Assembly: GCF_003597395.2 (NCBI RefSeq)
Contig: NC_133770.1
Coordinates: 208,562,536-208,626,535 of the forward strand
Length of the DNA: 64,000 nucleotides
Reading direction: 5' to 3'
Origin: Chelonoidis abingdonii
Lineage: Eukaryota > Chordata > Testudines > Testudinidae
A program made the translations under genes and the position numbers. The notes under the pieces were generated by a model that was not told where the DNA came from, did not search any database, and was given only the letters and a program-made list of their open reading frames with translations. This document shows positions 33,377-46,430 of this stretch, piece by piece (positions within the stretch are counted from its first letter, which is position 1; each line of letters begins with the position of its first letter).

Positions 33377-36300
33377 ACTCTGAGCTAGCCAATAAAAGGT
33401 TGGATTTCCGCACATCTAGTGTCTAGGGTGCCCTCTCCAGCCAGACCTCTAAAAAAGGCAAATAGGAATGTGTCTGTGGTGTGTGTGTCCTCCCATTTGA
33501 GGGACATTGGGTCACCATTGGTGCAATAGCACCTCCTGCACAGCTCTCTAGAGCAGCTGCTCCAATCACAGGCTATAAGCACCCCACCCACAGTCTCAGG
33601 CTGCATACAGTTATCTATTATCAGGACAGTAGCCTGTTCTCCTAGGTGCGAGCACACTGACTATTTTCTAGATTAATTCATGGTGTCTAAGACACTTTGG
33701 CTGCAATAGCCTTCGTCAGGGCTCCTGTCCCTTTCAGAGTCTGGGCTAATTGTTATGCCCTTGAGTTCCCTTCAGTCCCTGCTCTCCTCAACTATCTGGC
33801 TGCAGGTCTCCACCCCAGTCTTATTCCATGCGGCTTTTCTAAGTTTTGTAGTGACCTGAACCCAGTCACAGTCTGCTCTGCCAATGGTTCTCGAGCGCCT
33901 ACTGCAGCTTGCTTCCCTGCTCCGCTTCCAGCTTGCCTGCTCTGCTCCTAACTCATGATGCAGTCAGGGCTTACAGAGAAAGATTCCTTCTTGAGCCAGG
34001 GTGTTTCTGGAGTTCTCTCTCCCCCTTGGCCTGGGAAGAAGGGGGTATGTCCCTGGGTGGCCACTCTGGCAGGTCATGGGAGTGAGGGGAGCAATGGGAA
34101 GGGTGGTTTCCTGCTTAATAGATTCAGTCTTACCTGTTTGGGTGTCAGAACCCTAGGGCCTCACCACAGAGGTGCATCTCACCTATGGGCTGCAAGAACC
34201 ACAGCATGTCAGGGCATGTCAGGGAACCTCACACAGCACAGCAAGAACACCACAGCAGTAACTATTCCCACTAACATTAATTGCTACTTTCTGGCAGGCC
34301 CCTTAACAAATCAAAACCACAAGGAAGGAAAAGATAACTATGGGTAACCATCCTTGGTAGGAATCTAAGTCACAAACTATAGAAGGGAGTGGGAAGAAAG
34401 GAAGGGATGGAGGTAAGATGGTTGTGGACAAATGCCAGCTAGTGCAGCTGTTGAATAGCGCCACCCAGCCTAAAGGAGGGCTAGGGGAAGATCACATGTG
34501 TAGCCTAGCTGGCAGTTTCAAGCAGTGCCAGGAGTGGAACAAGGTACGTGACTCGAAAGAGCACACAAGGTGCTCTTAGTGGTGGACAGAGGCAGCCAAT
34601 ACCAGCTGGCACTCCAGTTGCCTCTGAAAGATGTTGGCATTGACCATCTGCATCACTAGTTCCACCTGAACCCACCAGCATTGGCACCCAACCAGACTAA
34701 AAACCAGGCAAGAGACTAATTTCTGCTCCTGAAGTGCAGAAGCAAAATGAGGTTCCAGCACGCTCTCGTTCCTCGGGCAGGCGCCCATTAGCATTTACCC
34801 CTGCCTCTGAGGAGGGTGATGCTAGGTGGCAAAGAGGCCATCTTCCCCGTGAACTCACCCCACAGAACACAAGCACAGGCCATTTTAATGCTGAAGTGAG
34901 GTATCCATGCTGGAGCACTCTTATTTCTTCATAGTTCAACACCGCATACTTAATTCCCCCGAGTTTGCAAAAAGGAAAAATGCCTGCACTTTAATATTTA
35001 CAGCAACTGCAGAACTCATAAAAGTTTTGCCTAGTCAGGCTCCATACCTCTTCCTTTCATCTCAGGCTATGAATACCTGCAACGAACTGCTTCATAGCCT
35101 GTATCACTACTTCAGGCATGACAAATATCAGCCCAGCTACAATTCCATTAGTCTGCAAAGAGATTATATATATAGATTTAAAATCACGAATCCAAAAGTG
35201 ATGGGTTTATCTCGATACTTTATATTTTCAGGACATTATAAAGCATATTTAATATTCTTATTTTGCAATATAGCTCAGTTGGAGGATGAAGCAGAGTTCT
35301 ATGCTTTGAGATCACAGCCCAACATAATACTTGAAAGGAGAAATAAACTGAAAAAAAACAGTGAAGTTCAGCCGAAAGGGGAAATATTGCTTATGAACGT
35401 AGCCTCTTCTTAAGAACACCAGCACTATAAGAAAATAAATTAGCACTAGAGATAACATTTAGAGATTAAAAACAAGGCAAGAAACTGCGGTATATCTAAT
35501 GTTGATTCCTGATGTGTAAAACCAAAATTATCATCTACCTTAGGGAGGTGGGAGAAACACTCCCTTTGCTCAATCTTATGGGAAGAAAGAATCCTGTTTA
35601 CTTTCCCAGCATTTCCTGCTTCTATCAGTTATTTGTTTATCGTCATGAGCCCTAAATGGGACATGTCACCAAACAACTCAGCTGCCCAATGTTTCTGAAT
35701 AAGCAAGTCCAATATCAGCGCTGAAATAATACATTTCTGTCCATGGGCAACTGTGTGTAAGGCAGCACTACTTGCCTTTGATTCACTAGTAATTCTCAAA
35801 AACATTCTCACCAGAAAAGCAAAATTCCATTATTTGGTGCAGATTATATGAGGTTTCCCAATGGTGCTAGTCACTTAAGTGTGTACCCACTACTTCACCC
35901 ACAGGCACACACCTTACCCTTTACAACTGTTGAACACCACAGGCCACAGGCCAAAACCTTAACTCTGTCCTCTAGGGATATCAGTCTTCCAGCATCTCCT
36001 TACCAAACTGTCCCCTATGAACACGCAGCCTACCTCTCAACCTTTCCTTCTTCACATGGCCTTCTTGCACAACTCTCAGTTATGGATGTTTGGTGAGTTC
36101 TCTGTTAGTGTTTTCACTGTCTAGGCAACACAGGTTAAAAACAGCAAGATATGGTTTTACTACTCTAAAGTTAGATAGATGTTGTTACTTAGATACTATG
36201 GCAATAGGCAAAATAGAAAAAAAATGATAAATGAGTGAATAGACAGATAGAAAAGCTCAACAAGAGGAAGAAGATCAGTACAGGTTTTATGGGGGAATTT

Positions 36301-36484
36301 GTAGCCACACACAGCAGAAAAGTTCGTCAAATCATGGTATATTATATAATGCTTCTTGCTATTAATGAACGATTGTTGTTGATTTTCCTATTAATTAATT
36401 AGGAAACACATCAAGCCAGATTGCAGACCCTTGGAACTCATTCAGTGTATAATTCAGCTGCATTTCACAGAGATTTATCCATAA
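33377..36484. other. Intergenic; probable retroelement remnant at 33694-34345
   Basis: 33694-34345 (gcaatagccttcgtcagggc … gttctcgagcgcctactgcag …) resembles a turtle retroelement region I cannot name exactly. The rest is AT-rich without recognised exons, apart from the orphan frame at 34907-35413. Confidence 0.35.
34907..35413 (+). other. Orphan open frame, 168 codons, function unknown
   Basis: An uninterrupted 168-codon frame from ATG in AT-rich DNA, starting MLEHSYFFIVQHRILNS and ending EILLMNVASS. I recognise no domain, signal peptide or membrane segment beyond scattered hydrophobic residues. There is no splice or promoter support. It may be chance. Confidence 0.15.
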
Positions 36485-36492
36485 AGAGTCAG

Positions 36493-37108
36493 CAGGGCCA
36501 TCCCTACCCATTTAGATGCCCTATGCAGCCCCTCCCCCCATGGGAGGACTGTGTGGGGGCCCAGGCCACCCCCTCCAAAAGGTCTGGGAGGCAGGAGCTG
36601 TGGGGGGCCCACATGCCCAGGAGCAAGGCGTTCCGCTTCCCTCGTCCCCAGCCCCAACCGTGTCGCTCGGGAGGGAGTTTGGGGGAGGGAGGGGAAGGGT
36701 GAGAGCTGGGAGTGGTCATTTCCCCAACCGAGAGACATGGCTGGGGCCAGGACAAGGGAAGAGGAGCGGGCTGGAGCCACATTGCTATGCTTCCCGCCAC
36801 TGGTGAGTGCAAGGATCACTGGGGGAAGAGGTGGGATGGGGGTGGGCCGGAGGCAGAGCAGGGGGAACAGTAAGAGCAGGGCAGAGGGAGTTGTCCAGGG
36901 CCCCACATCCCCTATGGACAGCTCTCCCCCTTGCAGTGGGTGCAGCGCATGTGGGGGCTGGCTGGCTGATGGATAGGACTGGTCGCCGGAGCTGGTGCTG
37001 CTGCATATGCAGCATGCAGCTGCCTAGGGCACCACAAAATCTGGGGCAATTCAGTGCCCCAAATTTCATGGTGCCCTACACCGCTGCATATGCCTAAGGA
37101 CAGCCCTG
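36493..37108. mobile_element. hAT-type MITE with perfect 8-bp TSD
   Basis: 616 bp with ends cagggccatccctacc … aaggacagccctg, flanked by identical AGAGTCAG (36485-36492 and 37109-37116). The GC-rich interior gives false frames on both strands. Confidence 0.88.
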
Positions 37109-37116
37109 AGAGTCAG

Positions 37117-38140
37117 TCACACTGGAGGGTTGGCTCAGGTTTTCTAACGTTCTTCCATCAGTGCCAAAGATGAATGCAACCAGTTGTTGAAGGCTAGTTA
37201 GTTTTGCTGCAGCTTCCAGTCTTTCTTTAAAAGACATTCAAAAATGTCAGGGAGCACAACCCTTGCAGATAGGTCCTGAAGCCTTCCAGGTTGGCAGAGG
37301 ACATGAGGAACAGTTTGCAGAACAAGAATATGGTGTCCATTCACCTGCCACCTGGAAGTTAAATGTAACATGCCATCAGAATGTGAATATGGAAATAATT
37401 CCTAGCACTCCACTGTCATTCATTTTTGATAGTGTATTTAAATCCTATTTGTACTCAAGACTTGTCAAGGAATTTCTCATTCATGTGGTTAGGGGAGGAA
37501 GAGATCTGGTCCTTCTAATAGTTTATAAAATGTCATGTACTTGTACATTGTATAAATAATTGTTAAAAGGGATTTACTCACAGACGTTTAACATATACAT
37601 TGAATTTAATGATCATCAATAAGATTGAGAAATTAATTCATAAAAGGCCAGAAAATTCAGAATCACAGATTCCCAAATCAACCATGGGAATAACTTAGCA
37701 ATAACTCAGGTCCCTTATATATACAAAATAGAAGAGGGCTGATTCAGATGCCAACAAGGTTATAATTCATGATTTTATTTTTTATCTGAATTCTTACAGC
37801 CATCTGGATCAGAATTTAGATCTGGCATCTGAACCAAAATGCTGGAATCTCACCTCTTCTCTGGTCTAAAAGGAGCCACACTGGCTTTGTTTGAGGGCCT
37901 GAGTGGAAACCTATTAGCCAGCGAAGGAGTCCAGTCAGGCTCAGGAGCCTACTAGTACCTGTTATATGGACCCGTCTCTCCCCCATATTGGAGTCGCTGT
38001 GTGGGCTACTTCTGTGTCTCCCACTGCCCTGCATCTGGACTCAAGTACCACAGAGACCCATTGTGGATAGACAGCTTTCCTGCAGGAGCCTACCACCCCT
38101 TCTGGGGCTCTATAGGTTGATAACACCACCCCCCCCCCCC
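37117..38140. other. Intergenic up to assembly gap
   Basis: No recognised gene. It ends in a run of C (about 38125-38140) directly before the gap, a common sequencing stop. Confidence 0.5.
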
Positions 38141-38927
38141 NNNNNNNNNNNNNNNNNNNNNNNNNNNNNNNNNNNNNNNNNNNNNNNNNNNNNNNNNNNN
38201 NNNNNNNNNNNNNNNNNNNNNNNNNNNNNNNNNNNNNNNNNNNNNNNNNNNNNNNNNNNNNNNNNNNNNNNNNNNNNNNNNNNNNNNNNNNNNNNNNNNN
38301 NNNNNNNNNNNNNNNNNNNNNNNNNNNNNNNNNNNNNNNNNNNNNNNNNNNNNNNNNNNNNNNNNNNNNNNNNNNNNNNNNNNNNNNNNNNNNNNNNNNN
38401 NNNNNNNNNNNNNNNNNNNNNNNNNNNNNNNNNNNNNNNNNNNNNNNNNNNNNNNNNNNNNNNNNNNNNNNNNNNNNNNNNNNNNNNNNNNNNNNNNNNN
38501 NNNNNNNNNNNNNNNNNNNNNNNNNNNNNNNNNNNNNNNNNNNNNNNNNNNNNNNNNNNNNNNNNNNNNNNNNNNNNNNNNNNNNNNNNNNNNNNNNNNN
38601 NNNNNNNNNNNNNNNNNNNNNNNNNNNNNNNNNNNNNNNNNNNNNNNNNNNNNNNNNNNNNNNNNNNNNNNNNNNNNNNNNNNNNNNNNNNNNNNNNNNN
38701 NNNNNNNNNNNNNNNNNNNNNNNNNNNNNNNNNNNNNNNNNNNNNNNNNNNNNNNNNNNNNNNNNNNNNNNNNNNNNNNNNNNNNNNNNNNNNNNNNNNN
38801 NNNNNNNNNNNNNNNNNNNNNNNNNNNNNNNNNNNNNNNNNNNNNNNNNNNNNNNNNNNNNNNNNNNNNNNNNNNNNNNNNNNNNNNNNNNNNNNNNNNN
38901 NNNNNNNNNNNNNNNNNNNNNNNNNNN
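38141..38927. other. Assembly gap (787 N)
   Basis: 787 undetermined bases. Open frames drawn across it are not real. CR1 sequence begins immediately to its right. Confidence 1.
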
Positions 38928-39040
38928 AGTTTAGTATCATCTGCAAACTTTGCCACCTCACTGTTTCCCCCTTTCTCCAGATCATTTATGAATAAGTTGA
39001 ATAAGATTGGTCCTAGGACTGACACTTGGGAAGACAGTGG
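38928..39040 (-). pseudogene. CR1 reverse transcriptase fragment
   Basis: The minus strand reads VLGPILFNLFINDL, then EKGGNSEVAKFADDTK. FADD is the catalytic YxDD-type motif of CR1 reverse transcriptase. Only about 38 residues remain beside the gap, and the similarity stops near 39040. Since the element runs right to left, its 3' end would lie in the gap. Confidence 0.9.
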
Positions 39041-39085
39041 CACATTGTGCACACCAAGAAGTCAAGGCAGTACAGTGTTGCCACT

Positions 39086-39366
39086 CAGGGGGGCTCTAGC
39101 TTTTTTGCAGTCCCTAGCACGGCCGTCAGGCAGCCTTCAGTGGCTTGCCTGCGGGAAGTCCCCAGTCCCGCAGATTTCCTGCAGAAGCTCTGCCAGTCCT
39201 ACGGCATCGGCGTACCCACTGCTGAATCCACACGACCGGCGGACCTCCCGCAGGCCTGCCACCAAACGCAGCCTGACTGCTGCCCTCACAGCAACCTGCA
39301 GGGCATTCCCCGTGGCTTGCCATCCCAGGCCCGTGCTTGGAGGGCTGGTGCCTGGAGCTGCTATTG
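39086..39366. mobile_element. hAT-type MITE (caggggcggctct family)
   Basis: Starts caggggggctctagc and ends gctggtgcctggagctgctattg, the decayed inverse of the start. The flanks ttgccact (39078-39085) and gtgccact (39367-39374) form a 7/8 TSD. Confidence 0.8.
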
Positions 39367-39374
39367 GTGCCACT

Positions 39375-40070
39375 AAATAGCCAACATTAATCTGTAGTCT
39401 CCACACTATTGCAGACAAGATCCACTACTGTGATATGTCAGGCACTGTGGTGTGTGGTATGCTGGTAAGTGCTGGCTTTTTGTACTGGTTACCATTCTTC
39501 TTTCAAACTCTCTAACCCTCATGCCTTGCTCAGGCAAAACTCCCATGAACCTCAATAGGAACATGGCTAAAGAGTCTAAAATCAGACTTGTTGCAATTTG
39601 TAAGCCAGAACGGGGGAGGGTAGCGAGGGGCTGCTGTGTTAGCTCTATACCATTAATCTTTCACTGGCTGATGCAGGCTGCTTTGCATTGCCATAGCAGC
39701 ATGAAGCAGTAAACTGTGTTCAGGATCAGACCCTTAGTTTAGATAATGCATTTAATCAAATCACTCTTGGTATTATGTTACAATATTAAATGTACGATCA
39801 CCTGAAAACACATACTTTGCTTTATAGTGGCCAAAGTGACTATTGTTGTCTAGCCAACTTAATTGCATACTGTGTAAACGAATCAGCTTCTCAACTGATT
39901 AGGTTTTCAGACTCCAACACCCTTTCTTAGTGCCTTCTGTGTTATCTATCCCTGTTAAAAATGCCATTAAAACAAAATCTGTTGCTGGAATTTAAGGCAG
40001 TGGTTCTCTATTCTCCAGGGACTGCCAGTGGCTTGCAGAATGCTTCTGTTTCATCCTGAAGAAAACACTC
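39375..40070. other. Intergenic, no recognised feature
   Basis: A short block at 39525-39560 (ggcaaaactcccatgaacctc) resembles an old amniote repeat. Nothing else is seen. Confidence 0.4.
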
Positions 40071-40776
40071 TGAGGGCTTAGCTACACTTGTGAGTTAGTG
40101 TGTAATAAAAGGAGCCCTGTGCGCACTAGCTCACTCCCCGTTCACACTGGCAAGGCACGTAGAGCACATTGACTCCGCAGCTAGAGTGTTCCTGGTATTC
40201 CACCACAGTGAGAGTAATAACATTTACTGTGCCTTGGCTACAACACATGAGAGTCAGTGTGAACGAGATGTTGCATCTGATCAGCGTCTGGAAACGTCCC
40301 ATAATCCCCTTAAATCAAGCGGCCACTCATGTCATTGTTTTGAATTCCTGTGGGAATGCGGAACTGCCCTTTCAAAGCTCCGTTTCTGACAGCCGGCATG
40401 CAAGCCATTACTGTGGAATGCTATGAGAGAGAGAGGCAGGGGGGAGGGGGAGGTCTGCTGCTGTCTGAACTTACAAGACAGCAAGCTGACATGCTCTCAG
40501 CGCCCCCAAAACGCACTCTCTCTCCCTCCACATACACATTCCCTGTCACACTCCACCCAACCCCCCATTTGAAAAGCATGTTGCAGCCACTTGCACACTG
40601 GGATAGCTACCACAATGCATTGCTCTCGGTGGCCGTTGCAAGAGCTGCTAATGTTGCCACCCCAGTGCGAGGCCAGCTGTCAGTGTGGACAGACTACAGC
40701 ACTTTCCCAACCGTGCTCTACAAAGGCTGGTTTAACTCTAAGTGCTCTACATCTGCAAGTGTAACCAGGCCCTGAG
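40071..40776. mobile_element. Inverted-repeat MITE
   Basis: The start tgagggcttagctacacttg and the inverse of the end gcaagtgtaaccaggccctga are imperfect inverted repeats of about 22 bp. The interior lacks coding sequence. No TSD is clear, so the superfamily stays open. Confidence 0.6.
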
Positions 40777-43700
40777 AAACAAGCAAAGGGTAGTGTTGCT
40801 GAGGGAAATGCCGTAGAAATCCTCTTCTAACCAACAGCAGGATTAAAGTTAAAAACAATTGAGAAATAGAGATTGGCTAAAGCTAACCAAATTATCTCAT
40901 AGACCCCACCATACAACTATTCAGCACCTAATCAGGTGCTAACTGTGTTTTTTAGCAGTGTTCAACCCAGAGTCATGGAAGGTTAGACTATCTTTAGAGC
41001 TTTGCTCTACTGTCAAAGAAATTGCCCCATGCAAGGAGCTGAATGCATTAAGCAGGGTCAATGCTACACAGTGAAAAATTAAAGAAAACATGAGGTATGA
41101 AATTGTGAGTCATACACAGCAAGTGCCCTTTGCTCCAATTCCTACAGTAACATACCAGACATTTGACCTCAACTTTGCTATATTATGAGCAAAGCAACTA
41201 CTGTGAATAGAATCCTTTTTAGCTATCTGTGCAGCCGTTACTGGGGGACAGTGTAGGCTACCTGGCACTCACACAAAATACCCTTTATTACTATGCTAAC
41301 AGAAGATTTATATGACTCCAGGGAAGAATGTGCTGATCTCACTCAATTCAAAGAGTAGGAGGGCATAGGCTTGATGGAGAAGTCAAGTCTATAAATTTAG
41401 TATACTTTTAAGAGAGGGGAGGGCCCTCTTCTTTCTAGCACATTTAGACAATGAGACAAAGGGAAGGAAAGAAAATGATCAGTTAATGGAAGAAGAAAGA
41501 TGCTTGCTCACAGCAGCAGCAAGTTTGTTGACTTATAAATATAAAATCCTTATTCAATAAAAAGACTAGCAGAGAGGTTGCTGGAGTTGTTTTTGTTGTT
41601 GTTGGTTTTTTTGTTTGTTTAATTGGAGGCTGGAGATTACATAAATATCATCCAGCAGAGCTAGAATCCACTACTGGGATTTCTCGGAGACTAGCAGAAA
41701 CAGTGCTATTCAAAGGGGAAAAAAGAAAGACACCAAATCTCGCTTTTTTTGCCAGGAGTTTTTCCAAGGATTTGAAAGAGAAACACCCACACTTCTGGCC
41801 CAGTAAGCATCATATGGAAATTCATATTCCCAGTGCTGATATTGTTCCTGTGACCCAGTCGCTTTGTATTCATCATTGGCATATACTTAATTTATTTACA
41901 GACTGCATACTCAGAGCAAGTAAAATAAACCAGATCAGTGAGCAGCTTATGTGAACACAGACCATTAGCACTAGCTAGAGCCAAAACCAATGCTCTAAAT
42001 CACCCATATTGGCTGGCAGCATTCTGTAATGAAAAATGGGCAGTGGCGATTATTGTTCGTTCAAATGCACACACCAGCCAGTCATCTCTCTCTTAGGTCA
42101 TGCAGGTAAAGATGCACATAGGACAAGGAATGGGGAGGAAAGAGAAGGTCTGGGCACACTGAGAAGGATCAGACCTTTTAGCAGGTATTAAAATGACATC
42201 ACAAGCCAGAAGTAAGGGCAAGAGAACCATGGATTCCACAGCCTAGCTAGAGGAGAAGAAAGGGTTGCTGCAGTTGCCACCACAGAACCTAAGGTGAGGA
42301 TCATGGCTACCAGGTCGCAGCCAGGAGCATAGAACATACTTACACCCCTGGTAGCCACATAATGCAACTTCTCAGCCCCCTTCTCTATGTTAGTATCTTC
42401 TAACACGCCCGTCATTTCAGTATCTGAGCATACATATCCATGGTGGAGGGTTCCAGGAAGTCTGATGCATGACGAAGAGGAATAGGGAACCTCCAACTTA
42501 CTGTGTGCAATTGGGTAGTGGAGCCCCTAGAGCAGGGTAACATAGGACAGGATAGACATTTCACGTGGTTAAGGGGAAAGGGATGGAGGATAGTAACCAA
42601 TATGCAGGATTTCAGAAAAAGATGAACTCTTCCAAAATGCCTCTGACCAATCACACCCCCCTATATGTTAGGGGAGAGGGTAGGAATTCCTTCATGCCAT
42701 TGTACGTGGGTAAGTGAAGTTTTGGGTACAAGGCTGGAAGTTTCACTTCTCTTTCAAAAATGTTTTTTAATTAAGATAATGACCATATTCCTCTCCCTGC
42801 ACATACTAAGGATTGGCAATTGCTCCCACCTCCGACAAGAGATCTTTGGGCAGTTTCTGGTCTGTGCTATACGAGGGAGCTGCTTCCAGCCTCCCAATTT
42901 TGAGGGTTAGCCCTTGACCCCATGCAATGAAGAGCTCCACCAGACTGCTGTAAGTTATGCCACAGGCTAGATTCTATGTCAGTGGTGGACTGGTGTTGTG
43001 GGCAGAGCTGCACCATGCACACTCTCCACCCTAGAAGCAGTGGGTAGGAGCAGAGGCACAGGGTCCAGCAGCACCACACTCTCCTTATGGTGACATGTAG
43101 AGTACACACATAGCATGCCCCCCCCACCCACCGCTCCAGCAAGGGTATAAATAGCAGAGTAGGCACTGTTTCGGCCAGTAAAGATACTGCTGACTCCTTA
43201 CAGTACATAGCCTACACAGCTCTCTACATGCCCAAGCAGTGTCTCCCCTGTCTATTTTCAGCAGTGTAGTGTCCTGTGGTCTCCCCACTGCCAGAGCCTT
43301 TTACCCTTTTACCACAACCTATAGCTACATATACCCTACACGTGGCCATCAGTGGTGTGGAGACTCAACAATAGTTCCTCTGTGCCAGGGGAATTTGTGG
43401 CTGGATTACAACTCCTTTGTGTTGCCTAAGTGGCACAACAGGGTTGTAACTGATCTTAAAAATTTGCTTCATATGTCCTTGATTATTTCTGTGTACAAAC
43501 AAACAAACAAACAAACCAAAAAAACCATTCCTTAAGATGCATAGAGTACTTAACACCATTAACTATTACCTGAGCAAGAATTAACATCATGTTAGAAATA
43601 GAGAGAGCGCATGCAAGTTGAAAGCCAGGAATTTTAAAGCTAAGCTTCAAGTTAAAAGTTAATGCAAAACCTTATTGAACCCCTTGTCCTCTTCTGAATG

Positions 43701-44136
43701 GGGGGAAAACGTTTTGCCATGGTCAATTTCTTCCCTTTCTCTCTGCTCTGGAGTGTTCTAACTTCTTCAAAAAGAAAAACCCCAAACCAACCCCAACAAG
43801 ATCTGACAAGACATTCTTCTACCTTTTCCCTTGGTGCTTCTCCACCCCTTCACTTAATCAGAGATCTCATATCTTCTCTTTCTTTCTGTAACCCTCCACC
43901 TGCCACTGCAACCTCATCCCATCCCATCCCCTCCCCCCTTCTCATCGTCCTAACTTCTCCCTCTCATTTGTTTCATTCTCTTCGTAATACAAGCATGCTT
44001 TAGTCTCTCCCATCTAAGACAATGCACTATTGATCCTATTTACCTTTCCTATCACAACCCTGCTCCCCTTCACCTCTAAGCTCACTGAACATTCCTATCC
44101 GCAAACACAGTCTGGAGTTCCTTTCCTCCAATTACA
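40777..44136. other. Intergenic, no recognised feature
   Basis: AT-rich with small homopolymer and (aaac)n runs (43497-43520). Short frames only. No gene or named repeat recognised. Confidence 0.4.
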
Positions 44137-44144
44137 TCCTAGAC

Positions 44145-44479
44145 CAGGGGTTGGCAACCTCTGGCACACAGCTCGCCAGGGTAAGGCCCCTTGTGGGCCG
44201 GGCCACTTTATTTACCTGCTGCATCCACAGATTCGGTCGATCGTGGCTCCACTGGCCGCGGTTCGCCGCTCCAAGACAATGGGGGTGGTGGGAAGTGGCG
44301 TGGGCCAAGGGACGTACTGGCTGCAGCTTCCTGCCACCCCCATTGGCCTGGAGCGGCAAACCATGGCCAGTGGGAGCCCGTGATGGGCCGAATCTGTGGA
44401 CGTGGCAGGTAAACAAACGGGCCCAGCCCACCAAGGTGCTTACCCCGGTGAGCTGCGTGCCAGAGGTTGCCAACCCCTG
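44145..44479. mobile_element. Palindromic hAT-type MITE with perfect TSD
   Basis: 335 bp with identical 16-bp inverted ends (caggggttggcaacct / aggttgccaacccctg) and perfect 8-bp TSD TCCTAGAC (44137-44144, 44480-44487). The two internal GC-rich arms mirror each other around a centre near 44310. A partial copy of the same family lies in the CR1 at 53604. Confidence 0.92.
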
Positions 44480-44949
44480 TCCTAGACCTTTGCTGATCCG
44501 GCTGCCACCTACTTTATTCTATTGCAGCAGTTCTCAGGGGTCCCAACCTCATCAGACTTGCTGGGACCTGTGGCTGAAGCTGAAGCCTGAGACCTCCCTC
44601 CTGGGCCTCTGACCCTCTCCTGGGGTCATGCAGTAACTTGGGGTCATAGTGCAATGAAGTCTGAAATCCCTGCTCTGCTGAAATGGCTCAAAAAGTCTCT
44701 TCCTGGATAAATCTCAGAACCATCCTCCTCCACCTCAGCCTGCTGGTTGACTGTTTCAAAGCCAGGCATGCCCTACTTGAAGTCTTGTTCTCCCTTGCCC
44801 TTTGTGACTGTTTTCTGCTGGGTCTTCTCCTACCTCTCAAATTGCTCCTTCAGAGGATTCTGTTCATCCCTGTGCGTCATCCCTGGCCCTCTCTTCCACA
44901 TTGTAGCCGTGTGTGACTGAGATCATATAGAGTTTGAGCCAACATTTTC

Positions 44950-45480
44950 ACACTGACGACTCAAATCTTTTCTGCAGTCTGGGTCTGCCTCTTTCTATCC
45001 AAATTAGAATCTCAGCCTCTCTTTCTGACACTTCGCTGTGGATGCTCAGATGTCAATCCAATCCAAACTCAGCCTGGCCAAGACTGAGCTCTTGATTTCT
45101 CTCATTTCTCAGTCACTGTAGACATCACTGTCACTCAGGCCCATAACCAGAGCATCATCTTAGACTCAGCCTTCTCCCTATGCCCACACATCCAGGCTCT
45201 ATTTAAATCTTGCCACTTCTTCCTATACCAGAGCTGGCCTTTCCTCCGTCCACACATCTAAAACTCATTCAAGTCCTCATTCTCTTGCATCTCAATTACC
45301 GAGTCTTGTCCTCCCTTCTAATTCTGTTAAAAAAAGCTATTGCAAAAATCATTTTCTGGGCTTGTTGTTTCCAACATCATTCCATTTCTTTGTATCCAGC
45401 CACAGGATCACGCTTTTCCATAATGCCAAACACAAAACCCCTTGTTTTTACTTTTAAGTCACAAAGGGCCTTAAGCCTTG
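44950..45480 (+). pseudogene. L2/CR1-like LINE reverse transcriptase remnant
   Basis: Plus-strand frames with stops carry SLAKTELL (compare LNxxKTE), LDSAFSLCPHIQALFKSCHF and later FVSSHRITLF-type pieces in the order expected for the C-terminal end of an L2-type reverse transcriptase. It is heavily decayed; the clade is tentative. Confidence 0.45.
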
Positions 45481-45889
45481 CCTTAAGCCTTCTAGATGGT
45501 ACCGAGCCATTAACTCCCACCCTCCGTTCCAGCAATGAGGCCAGCCTTCATTGGGCAAAATGTTCCGAACACATCTTCGCACTTTCTCCTCACCCCCATG
45601 TATGGATGTAGCTCCCCATAAAAATCGGCATTTTCCTCCTTCAGATATCACCTTAAAATCCATCTCTGATGTGATATCTTAAAAAAAAAAAAAACTCTCT
45701 TGAGAAGGACCAGGTAATTAGTGTTCTGCGACCAGAGTTTATTACACTTAAAATCATCTCATTATTTTATGATACGGGGGGATACCCTAAGGGGGAGGGG
45801 AGTGTGGGGGTTGAGACAGGGAGGGATGCAGTGAGGGGGATAGAAGTGAAGACCTATTCCCAGCATTCAGAGATGCTGACACATACCTT

Positions 45890-46290
45890 GAACTCCTGGG
45901 CGCTAGCAATGGGGCGACAGACCATGGTTCGCTGCAGGGCATGCACCGCAGCTCAAGCCCAGCCACAGGACAAGAGGGCTGCAGCGGCAGGAGAGGCGTG
46001 CGCCATGAGCCCTCAACTGCCGCCTGCTAGGCGTGCTACTTCGTCCCCTGCCCTTCCCCAACCAATGGGAGCTGTGCCTGCAGGCTGGGCAGCCCACAGA
46101 CTCTCCTGGCTGCCGCCAATAAGTTTAGAAGCCAGACCTGCCAGTTGCTTTCCAGGAGCTGCGCAGCACAGAGGCTAGCAGGGAGCCTGCCAGGCCCGCT
46201 GCATGGCACCGCCAACTGGATAGTCAATGGTCTGGCCAGCCATGTATTCTGATAAAAAACCAGACACCTGCCTGGTCACCCTAGTTGTAT
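45890..46290 (-). repeat. GC-rich repeat, reverse copy of the 22550-23275 family
   Basis: On the minus strand it begins tagggtgaccaggca, then gtctggtttttt, ggcaggctccctgctagcc and cagctcccattggttgggg, the same block order as at 22550-23275. Confidence 0.5.
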
Positions 46291-46314
46291 CCACCTGTGG
46301 CCTTTTGTCTTTTA

Positions 46315-46430
46315 CCTAAGTCATAAGCTCTTATGGGTTAAGACCATCACTCTGCTATATGTTTGTACAGTGCCTGGCACAATGGGGCTGGGTCCTCTAG
46401 GCACTGCTGCAACGAAGACGGCAACCACCA
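46315..46430 (-). repeat. Ancient amniote interspersed repeat
   Basis: gtttgtacagtgcctggcac, aatggggctgggtcctct and aggcactgctgcaa are the inverse of the blocks at 10478-10570 and 25184-25305. Confidence 0.5.

Noticed and set aside
36475..36976. Frames of up to 143 codons, Pro/Gly-rich
   Set aside because: They lie inside a MITE with perfect TSD (36493-37108) and have no family or splice support.
38090..39052. Open frames of 291-335 codons across 38090-39052
   Set aside because: They run through 787 undetermined bases; only the short CR1 part at the right edge is real coding sequence.
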